NCBI GenBank assembly: GCA_911728435.2
Contig: OU452198.1
Coordinates: forward strand, 2,728,001 to 2,792,000
DNA from: Apoderus coryli
Taxonomy: Eukaryota; Arthropoda; Insecta; Coleoptera; Attelabidae
Direction: 5' to 3'
DNA: 64,000 nt
Position 1 is the stretch's first letter, and every line of letters starts with the position of its first letter. Under the pieces are notes generated by a model that was given only the letters and a program-made list of their open reading frames with translations, did not search any database and was not told where the DNA came from. This document shows, piece by piece, positions 11,415 to 19,022 of the stretch. The position numbers and the translations under genes were made by a program.

Positions 11415-11619
11415 TCAAATGTTTAAGTTTACAATGAATTATGGCTTTTACTTTGTGTCTGTGTGTGTTCTTCCAAGATAGTGCCTAAACGCTTTTACCA
11501 ATTGAGCTAAATTTTGGTATATGAGTTTGGGGGAGTCCTAGGATGAACCCATTAGTTTTTGGATGAAATCGCTTAAGCCCTGCGATAGGGGTGGATCATT
11601 TTCAATCATTTTTTAGCTG

Positions 11620-11775
11620 CGAGAAAAGTGCGTTTAAAATTTTACCAATTAGGTAGTTGGAACCTATCTTATTACAATTAAAGTACAATATTTTCTAAGA
11701 GTGTTCTGTGGCGTCATTGATAGAATGTTCGCTTCGCATGCGGAAGGTGCGGGTTCGAATCCCTGCTTTGGCAAT
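11620..11775 (+). repeat. Dispersed repeat with tRNA-Ala-like module
   Basis: The stretch GTGCGTTTAAAATTTTACCA, then TAGTTGGAACCTAT, then a tRNA-like block is matched in reverse orientation at about 51046-51165. The family is therefore dispersed. In both copies the same further block (GCAGGT...TTTTGGGGCGACAC) follows: here at about 12295-12365, there at about 50710-50790. The unit is either a SINE-like element or part of a larger non-autonomous transposon. Confidence 0.65.
11703..11774 (+). pseudogene. tRNA-Ala(CGC)-like pseudogene or SINE head
   Basis: GTGGCGTCATTGATAGAAT corresponds to a D arm (A box). TTCGC-TTCGCAT-GCGGA forms an anticodon arm with anticodon CGC. GGTTCGAATCCC is a T loop and B box. 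Poly-T follows at about 11778. The acceptor ends do not pair and the T stem is imperfect, so it is not a working tRNA gene. The same degenerate block recurs near 51060-51100 with TGC at the anticodon. Confidence 0.65.
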
Positions 11776-11864
11776 ACTTTTTTTTATAATTTTTGAATAA
11801 AGAGGTTAGTTTTTTACGTTAGTTTATTGGAAATAATGAAAATAATGCAAATAATGCAATTATT

Positions 11865-12037
11865 ATTATTATAAAATAATAATGAAATATACTTCTTCGT
11901 ACTTTGTTTGAACAAATGAAGTACTAGTTACTGCGTGTTATTAAATTCACAAATTTTGTTTAATCGAGATGATAACCAAAAAGATAAACCACAAATGTAG
12001 TACGAAGAAGTATATTTCATTATTATTTTATAATAAT
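11865..12037. repeat. Small palindromic MITE-like element
   Basis: Arms of 38 bp (11865-11902 and 12000-12037) are perfect or near-perfect reverse complements. They include GAAATATACTTCTTCGTAC and are separated by about 97 bp. There is no coding content. Confidence 0.75.
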
Positions 12038-12129
12038 TAACAGTATTTTTCGTCGAGGTGACTTCAACACATTACTCTTAACTTACTCTTGGCTGAATCA
12101 AATAATGTAAATATTTACAAATGCAAATT

Positions 12130-12175
12130 CTCTACTGATGATGAAGCTTGTAGGCTTCGAAACATGTATGGTAAT
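12130..12175 (+). ncRNA. Hammerhead-like motif
   Basis: CTGATGA at 12135, one extra T, stem II GAAGC...GCTTC, then GAAACATGTA. The layout matches the motif at 11157-11202, but stem I is short (about three pairs) and no second arm is present. It could be a lone 3' end of a Penelope-related element. Confidence 0.45.
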
Positions 12176-12279
12176 TGTAACAATTTAATCGACCCAACAC
12201 ATTAAGTGTGATGTATTAAAAAGATTTCGTGGAGTTTGACGTTTTATTTCCCTTTCACAATAATAATTATTACGAGTAC

Positions 12280-12375
12280 AATTCTGTTTCGTTACGCAGG
12301 TCATATAGTTTTGATTATATCATATCTTGTCCGGGAAGTTTTGGGGCGACACAACCAATTTTTTTTTTTGAACTC
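12280..12375 (+). repeat. Second block of the dispersed repeat
   Basis: GTTACGCAGGTC, then TTTTGATTATATCATATC and TTTTGGGGCGACACAACC match the reverse complement of about 50706-50800. Together with 11620-11775 it shows that the family unit is at least several hundred bases long. Confidence 0.65.
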
Positions 12376-12867
12376 CAGGTATTCGAGGTACCGGTAGGTC
12401 CATTAAGAATGGCACTCGGCCATATCATGCGATTCTGGAAAACGGCTTTAGATTTTAAAAAACAAAATTTGGGCGTGTTCAATATAGACTGAAGGGTTAG
12501 TTTTTGTCGTATAATTGACAGTTCTAACTTTTAAAATGGCGGTCAAGCGCCATTTTGAAATTAAATTTTAAATGGAAACAGGGGTCGAGTCATTTTGAAG
12601 AAGATTTGGCGTAGAAAGTAATAATTTTTTTTATCAAAATGTCCTCGTATGTAATGCAAATTCGAGGATCAGAAAGTATTATTATATCTAAAAAAAACTC
12701 CTAATTTATACTTATTACAAACTGGCAGAATTGTTTTTTAAATGACACAAGTTGACACATTTGGCATTCGAATATGTCTATTTTACTAACGGATACATTT
12801 AAGTTGACACGGGTGCTCAAAATGTCAACTTTCTTTCATTAATACAGATACAAGAAATATATCGATA
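12376..12867. other. Gene-less stretch with repeat scraps
   Basis: The part at about 12725-12780 resembles 4805-4860 (TGACACATTTGGCATT common to both), indicating a dispersed repeat. Nothing else is recognised. Confidence 0.45.
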
Positions 12868-13000
12868 TAATGGAATGAAAGACGTCTGCTCCACAATATA
12901 ATCTTCTATAATTAAATCAATGTACAACCACATAATATGGTTGTACATTGATTTAATTATAGAAGATTATATTGTGGAGCAGACGTCTTTCATTCCATTA
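12868..13000. repeat. Perfect 63-bp inverted repeat with 7-nt loop
   Basis: The arm 12868-12930 is the exact reverse complement of 12938-13000. The loop is CATAATA. All 63 positions match, so the arrangement is recent or under selection. As RNA it would form a long perfect hairpin from either strand. Confidence 0.95.
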
Positions 13001-13430
13001 CACTTTCACTCCTCGTCATGGATTATTTTTCGAAAAAAATATATCGATATATTCGACGCCTCGCAGGCTAACGTCCAGCATAAATTCGGGAAATGTAGCT
13101 TTGCCCCTTTGTCCGTAGGTCAAAATACTAAAATTTCTTCGTCATGTGGCTCATCATTATACTCAGGACGACAGCAGCAACTCCAAGTGTTCTAAAAACC
13201 GGGGTTGCAATTTCAAACTAACATGACTTAGATACTGGCGCCATGCGGCAGATTTCGAATCAAATTCGTAGATTGCTTAACATAAAATCAAAACTGATGT
13301 GTTTGAAATAATCGCACGTTCCGTTACTTTGCGGACATCCTGTATAACATTGTTAATGAACCTTGTGAAAAATAGCAGAATTTAGTCCCAACCAAACTTG
13401 TTATTAAAAATGTTTCTCTTTTTGTTACAG
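13001..13430. other. Upstream flank of the PRRT-like exon with a MITE end
   Basis: 13225-13350 resembles the reverse of 54340-54470 and ends TTACTTTGCGGACATCCTGTA, a TA-flanked transposon end. A T-rich tract ending TTTTTGTTACAG at 13430 is a good splice acceptor for the next exon. Confidence 0.6.
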
Positions 13431-13518
13431 ACTCTACAACCCAACATGAAACCACGATCTCACCAACAACGATAAATTACCCTTAGCCAAACCGTTACCT
13501 CCGCTACTGCTCACCATA

Positions 13519-14137
13519 ATGGCTACCGATACCAACACAACCATCTTACGTCAACCAATGGCGTCATCAACAACAACGCGACACGACGACGACGATGGCA
13601 TGACAGAACGAAGTAGGCCAAGGCGAATACGTAGCATCACGTGTAATGAACACTATTGCGCTTTGTGCGCAACTCGAAACAAAAATGACAGTTGGCGTTG
13701 TCAAACTAGTGACATTAGTGATGGTAATAACAATAGTGATGGGTGGTTTAATTTGCGTTCTCGTTGTGTCTGTGATTTTAATAATAGTTATAATGATAAT
13801 ATAAAAGACTGTAAGAGTTCTACATATTATAATAGTTTGATAATAATCTGTAAGTTATTTATTACGTGCCTATGTGAAATAGTGTTGTCAATTTTAAATA
13901 CGAAATACGCGGCATTTCTGAACGTGATTATATTGTCGTTAAGCTGTGTTAGTTGTTATACCAACCAATTTGAGAAAACTGATCATTTTGTGGATAAAAT
14001 AAATTTGGAACAAAGTATTGCGGCCGTATTCAATAAAGTCGCGTATGGAAGCACCACGAAACGGTCGATACCGGATACTGCGTATCCGGTAACCACTCTA
14101 GCCACACCTTTATTGACGACGTTTCGGTACTCTGATG
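13519..14137 (+). CDS. PRRT3/PRRT4-like multispanning membrane protein, coding exon 1
   Basis: The exon begins after a polypyrimidine-AG acceptor at 13430. In frame, TGA at 13447 is followed by the first ATG at 13519, so 13431-13518 is probably 5' UTR and at least one 5' exon lies further upstream. The exon ends at 14137, followed by a consensus donor GTAAGT. The codon split (G|GT) matches the acceptor at 19022, giving Ser-Asp-Gly-Asn-Asp-Glu-Trp across the join. The 206 complete codons encode a Thr/Asp/Arg-rich start, a Cys-containing stretch (Cys 42, 47, 50, 61, 83, 85, 98) and a long hydrophobic segment at about residues 106-146 that could be a signal anchor. The start is an inference; a shorter protein starting elsewhere is possible. 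Confidence 0.7.
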
Positions 14138-14399
14138 GTAAGTTATAATGAAATGCAAAGTGTAGTAGAAGTAGGACTCCCTGTATATTATGAATTTTTT
14201 TGGATCTAACAATATTTGATATGTTATAAAATGAATTCTAAAGCTTTGCAACGCACTTAAAGCATGAATGCGACAAAATTGAGGCCTCATTTCGGGCATT
14301 ATTTTCAAATTATGTTTCCATCAATGAATTTCACAATTTTTGTCATCATTCAGTTTTGTTGGCTCACTTTATAGGTACAGAGTCATCCCCAAAGTGTGC

Positions 14400-14755
14400 A
14401 CCATCCCAATAAACACACGTACGTAAAAAAAAACGTTTAAATTTACTAATAACGTTTTATTAAAATCGTGTTTTTATTACGTAGAATCTACTCAAAATTG
14501 TCGCGATATTAAACGTTATATAAAACGTGTAAAGAAAAACGTTTTATATTGGTGAATAAATAACAACTTTGTGTGGTGTTCAAAACACGATATGATTTAT
14601 TCAGACTTTTACATGCTACACTAAACAAATTTAAAAAAATCCTTACAAGTTTTCTTAAGTTAGATTTTGGCCAGAAATAATCGTATTAAAAACGTTGAAT
14701 TAAAACGGTGTTATTTTGTACCAAAATAAAACGGTTCTTTTTTAAACGTACACGT
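14400..14755. other. Intronic stretch rich in AACGTTT-like words
   Basis: Variants of AAACGTTT or AAAACGTTTTA occur about a dozen times between 14415 and 14795, in both orientations. No open frame is present. It may be the end of an unrecognised transposon. Confidence 0.4.
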
Positions 14756-15130
14756 TTAATCAACCAATGACACGTTGATTTTACGTTTAAAAAACGGGGA
14801 TATGGGCAACTTTTTTAGAGTTTTTCGACAAAAAGTTATTCTTTCTTTAACAAAATAAAGTACAGTGATATTGAGACAAGAGTAAAGTATGCGAAAGAAG
14901 TATTTTACATCACAGTATGATGTCCATCCCTCAACCCTCAACATAGACAGTTCGCTTCTTCTTACACAATCGTCGTAATGTGCTCCTCAGACAAGTAGTA
15001 AGCACAGTTTTTAAATGTTCTCTATTCCGAAAAGGACGATGTTTGTAAACTTCGTTCCTCAATAAACACCAAAAGAAGAAACCCTTTGGGGTTGAGTATG
15101 GTGAGCGCGCTGGCACTGGATAGGATTTTT
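14756..15130 (-). pseudogene. Tc1/mariner-superfamily transposase C-terminal relic
   Basis: Minus strand. PARSPYSTPKGFFFWCLLRN followed by EVYKHRPFRNREHLK is recognisable as the end of the DDE domain. The family block is of the form PxRSPDLTPxDFFLWGxLKxxVY. The catalytic Asp positions are replaced here (SPY, TPKG), so the copy is dead. The continuation RSTLRRLCKKKRTVYVEG reaches about 14930, where the frame shifts. Confidence 0.7.
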
Positions 15131-16320
15131 GAATGACCTAATATATACCTCATTTCGTGTTCCACATTCTTCACATTTCTAGTCTCTTTCATTTTATTCC
15201 ATGGCGATCTACGTCACAATCAGCTCGAGTATAACTAGACGCCTAGCGGTGTTGCCAACAGGTGCACCTTTTCTCTTGTTCGTTACAATATTATTTAAAC
15301 AATACTTTTTATCAAACGTTAACATAATAAGCAGTAACAATAACTACGTAATAAATAGTTAACAAATATGTCAAGTACTTAATGTCATTCTTGTCCGGGC
15401 CTAGGCAACTGACGACCGTCGAAATGCGGCTATGTTGAGCGCGGCTTCCATTTGGATGGGTGATCGTTTGGGGAGTTTATAAACGGACCTGACGGTGGCC
15501 GTGGCCACTCTAGGTTCTAGGTGTATGTAGAATGCTAGTGAGTACAGCATGGTCCTGAAATGGCACCATAAGCTTTCTCCAAGGCTGAAGCAATCCATTA
15601 CGTTACGTCTTTATACATCAAACAACGCCTGCTCTACAAAATTCTTTATGTACAGGGTGTTTCATAATATGTGGACGCATTGATAGAGGTGATAGGACAT
15701 CTCAAAAAAAAAATTAAAAAAGTTAAGCCTCATTCTGTACTTATTCTTTTTTCTTTCAAGTTTTGGTTTCTATCCTTTGATTTCGTTGTTAAGTCTCTTC
15801 AAATTTTCAGAATTGACGCAGTTGTTGTTCGTAATAATTTGTAATTTGCAAATTTTCTATTACTTTATTTTATTTTGCGAAAACCAATGGGTATAAGTAG
15901 AACAGTTCACGAAAAATGGCCTATCAATGGCAATAAACTACCTGGTTTAATCCTATTATGTATAAAATCACCAAGTACAACTTGCAAATCTGCTACAGGG
16001 TCGAACTTAATAAATTTGGATTATCTTTTGCATAATATAGGAGATGTAGATATAACTAATACCTCACCGAAGGACAAATTTACCTGCTTTCAGAAATTAT
16101 AATAAATATACAATCCGGTCCTTTTATATTTATGGTACCTAGCCATTTTCGGGTTTTATAACGGGCATTATCGGAATGCAACTATACAATACAATGTTTC
16201 TAAACATCTGGTGTGAATTACCCATAAAAATTTTTTGGCCAGTTACTAATTCTTGGAGAAAAATTGAAAAAACGAAAAAAAAAATAAGATACACGGTGTC
16301 ATAATCTCGGACATAAAGGG
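15131..16320. other. Intronic stretch, one transposon end, otherwise unrecognised
   Basis: TACAGGGTGTTTCATAATAT at 15650 is a TA-flanked MITE-type end. 15410-15600 is GC-richer than its surroundings and carries a 5S-like word (separate entry). ORF 15875-16102 has no recognisable family. Confidence 0.45.
15440..15475 (+). other. Short 5S rRNA-like segment
   Basis: TTTGGATGGGTGATCGTTTG at 15451-15470 resembles the conserved internal-promoter end of 5S rRNA (ACTTGGATGGGTGACCG...TGGG). Only this part matches. It could be a 5S-derived SINE scrap or chance. Confidence 0.35.
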
Positions 16321-16376
16321 GTTTTCAAATTGAAGTTGGTTGGTTTTAGGTCAATTATAGAAACAAAGTAATTCCT

Positions 16377-16417
16377 CTGTCAACGTTTCGAATTTTATTA
16401 AGTCATCCTCAGGACAG
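16377..16417 (-). ncRNA. Hammerhead-like motif, left arm
   Basis: The minus strand reads CTGTC, CTGAGGA, T, GACTT, loop, AATTC, GAAAC, GTT, GACAG. Stem I pairs five of five; stem II has one mismatch. The right arm at 16550-16590 is the better copy. Confidence 0.55.
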
Positions 16418-16549
16418 TGAACAATTTATATAAGTTTATACACTATTAGAATAGGAAGATAAATGTTTAAAAGAAACCCCCTTTTTGATTTCATCATATG
16501 TAAATGTCCTTCACAATTAAAAATATTGACAAAAGAAACAAATTGTTCA

Positions 16550-16590
16550 CTGTCCTGAGGATGACTTAATAAAAGTCGAAACGTCGACAG
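16550..16590 (+). ncRNA. Candidate hammerhead ribozyme, best copy
   Basis: CTGTC (16550-16554) pairs with GACAG (16586-16590) as stem I. CTGAGGA (16555-16561) matches the conserved CUGANGA. GACTT (16563-16567) and AAGTC (16573-16577) form stem II. GAAA (16578-16581) is the second conserved box. C-GT-C makes a minimal stem III with C85 as the expected cleavage-site base, that is, position 16585. The only departure is an unpaired T at 16562. Hammerheads with such tiny stem III are known from Penelope-like elements, where they act as dimers. Confidence 0.65.
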
Positions 16591-16866
16591 AGGAATTACT
16601 TTGTTTCTATAATTGACCTAAAACCAACCAACTTCAATTTGAAAACATTTAGAGGTCACTAACACAACAGATAAAGGGGTTTGTTTTTTCATTTTTTTGT
16701 TCAAAAAAATTGACCTTGATTAACATAATAGTTGTGCTATTTGTAATATTACAGGCTTTTTAAATAAACCGTCGTAAGTATACAGGAATTATCTCTATTT
16801 ATGGTTTTAGCAAACTGTTTTCGTAGCCTCCTTTAAAAAAAATGGTAAAAAATAAAACTTCACTTA

Positions 16867-17128
16867 GATGGCCCTGACTTCAAACCTAGATGTATTTTTT
16901 AATGCTGAACAATTTTTCCAAATAACATTTCCCGAGATTTTTCGAAATAAGGGTAAGGTACTTACTTTACTCTTGTGTAAATATCAAATTTTTGAAGGCT
17001 CCTCGTATATTACGCGTGTTTTACTATATTTTTTTGATGCATAGGTATTTGGTTTTAGGGGATGCAGAAACTTTTACCAAGAATAACTTTTTGTCAGAAA
17101 ACTCTTAATAAATAAGTGCATATACTTT
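16867..17128 (+). repeat. 260-bp direct repeat, left copy
   Basis: It runs from TGGCCCTGACTTCAAACCTA to GTGCATATACTTTA. The second copy at about 18624-18877 is similar throughout, with scattered differences. The hAT-like element sits exactly between the two copies. Confidence 0.85.
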
Positions 17129-17132
17129 AAGG

Positions 17133-18614
17133 CAGTGGTCGCCAACCCGTCGATCGCGAACCCCTGGTAGCTCGCAAAGAGATTTCTGGTACGAAGCTCC
17201 CAACATATCTATCTAGATGCCAAACGACATGCGGATGATTCCTCATTAAGGATAGGTCTTGATTAGGTCCTGTATGATAGCGTCCGATACCAAACCAATG
17301 CCCCAAAAAATTGAAATCTGTTTTCCTAATAATGGGGTCGTGAAATTTACGCAGGACAATGATATTATGAAGGGCTATTTGCATGCCGAACGACAATCTT
17401 CGGAACGGTCATTAAGGATAGTTTCTTAGGTCTTGATTAGGTCCTGTATGATAGCGTCCTATTCCAAATCAAGGCCCAAAAAATTGAAATCTATTTTCCT
17501 AATAATGGGGTCGTGAAATTTACGCACACAATGATATTATGAAGGGCTATTTGCATGCCAAACGACATGCGGAGGATTCCTCATTAAGGATAGTTTCTTA
17601 GGTCTTGATTAGGTCCTATATGATAGCGTCCTATACCAAACCAAGCCTCCAAAAAATTGAAATCTGTTTTCCTAATAATGGGGTCGTGATATTTACGCAG
17701 GACAATCATATTATGAAGGGCTATCTACATGCCAGACGACATGCGGAGGATTCCTCAGTAAGGATAGTTTCTTAGGTCTTGATTAGGTCCTGTATGATAG
17801 CGTCTTATACCAAACCAAACCTCCAAAAAATTGAAATCTGTTTTCCTAATAATGGGGTCGTGAAATTTACGCAGGACAATGATATTATGAAGGGCTATTT
17901 GCATGCCAAACGACAATCTTCGGAACGGTCATTAAGGATAGTTTCTTAGGTCTTGATTAGGTCCTGTATGATAGTGTCCTATACCAAACCAAACCTCCAA
18001 AAAATTGAAATCTGTTTTCCTAATAATGGGGTCGTGAAATTTACGCAGGACAATGATATTATGAAGGGCTATTTGCATGCCAAACGACATTCTTCGGAAC
18101 GGTCATTAAGGATAGTTTCTTAGGTCTTGATTAGGTCCTGTATGATAGCCTCCTATACCAAACCAAAACCCCAAAAAATTGAAATCTGGTTCCCTAATAA
18201 TGGGGTCGTGATATTTACGCAGGACAATGATATTATGAAGGGCTATTTGCATGCCAAACGACATTCTTCGGAACGGTCATTAAGGATAGTTTCTTAGGTC
18301 TTGATTAGGTCCTGTATGATAGCGTCCTATACCAAACTAAGACCCGAAAAAATTGAAATCTGTTTTCCTAATAATGGGGTCGTGAAATTTACGCAGGACA
18401 ATGATATTATGAAGGGATATTTTCATGCCAAACGACATATGCCTAAACTGTCATTAAGGATAATTTCTTAGGTCTTGATTAGGTCCTGTATGATAGCGTC
18501 CTATACCACACCAAGGCCCCAAAAACACTGTATATTAAAAAAAAAAAAGTAGCTCACTGTACATTTTACAATTACCGAAGGAGCTCAATACATTCAGAAG
18601 GTTGGCGACCACTG
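17133..18614. mobile_element. Non-autonomous hAT-like element with internal tandem repeats, copy 2
   Basis: Ends CAGTGGTCGCCAACCC (17133) and GGTTGGCGACCACTG (18614). The left unique end matches the right end region of copy 1 and vice versa, so it is the same element inverted relative to 6047-7910. Flanks CTTTAAGG (17125-17132) and CTTTATGG (18617-18624) look like a one-mismatch 8-bp duplication with two extra bases at the right. No transposase is encoded. The right unique end contains GTAGCTCACTGTACA, as does the left end of copy 1. Confidence 0.85.
17250..18530 (-). repeat. Tandem array, unit 172-174 bp, inside hAT-like copy 2
   Basis: The word GATAG of the CTGTATGATAGCGTCC box recurs at 17276, 17450, 17622, 17796, 17970, 18144, 18318 and 18492: seven steps of 172-174 bp. 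The units alternate in one variable box (ATGCGGAGGATTCC or TTCGGAACGGTC), suggesting two subtypes that were amplified together. Confidence 0.93.
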
Positions 18615-18623
18615 ATCTTTATG

Positions 18624-18880
18624 GTCATGACTTCAAATCTAGATGTATTTTTTAATGCTGAACAACTTTTCTAAATAGCATTGCCCAATATTTTTCGAAA
18701 TAACCGTACCTACTTTACTCTTGTTTCAAAATCAAAGGCTCTTTGTAAATTATGCGCGTTTTCCTATATTTTGTTGATGCATGTTTAGTTTTAGGGCATG
18801 AACAAACTTTTACCAAGAATAAATTTTGATCAAAAAACCCTTAATAAATAAGTTTCCCATATGGTGCATATACTTTGGGA
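18624..18880 (+). repeat. 260-bp direct repeat, right copy
   Basis: Partner of 16867-17128, starting GGTCATGACTTCAAATCTAG and ending near GGTGCATATACTTTGGG. It is closer to the downstream coding exon. Confidence 0.85.
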
Positions 18881-19022
18881 CTCGTTTGGGATCATACTGT
18901 ACTGTAGAGTACTTAACAAAGACAGGATGCTTCGCAGACGTACTTTTTCTCTAGAAACATCATTAGATCATCCTTTCAGATCCTTCCGCTATGCAGGATT
19001 CATTATTTTTATTATGTTACAG

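Larger units (their letters stand above)
16321..16646. repeat. Inverted-repeat element with hammerhead-like cores, copy 2
   Basis: Arms 16321-16427 and 16540-16646 (107 bp each) are reverse complements with few differences, separated by 112 bp. Each arm carries a hammerhead-like core oriented outward from the centre, exactly as in 11105-11414. The arm sequences themselves are not closely related to those of the first element, so this is a shared architecture. The element lies in the intron of the PRRT-like gene. Confidence 0.85.
14138..19022 (+). other. Intron of the PRRT-like gene, 4.9 kb
   Basis: GTAAGT at 14138-14143 and TTATGTTACAG ending at 19022 are good splice signals, and the phase is preserved across them. 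The intron is filled with repeats: a transposase relic at 14756-15130, an inverted-repeat element at 16321-16646, and a hAT-like element at 17133-18614 flanked by two copies of a 260-bp unit. The branch point cannot be fixed by eye. Confidence 0.75.

Noticed and set aside
11703..11774. Functional tRNA-Ala gene
   Set aside because: Acceptor arms do not pair and the T stem is broken; a related decayed copy elsewhere shows it is part of a dispersed repeat.
17133..18614. CRISPR-like regular repeat
   Set aside because: The unit is a 172-174 bp tandem repeat without unique spacers, bounded by hAT-type ends in a eukaryotic genome.
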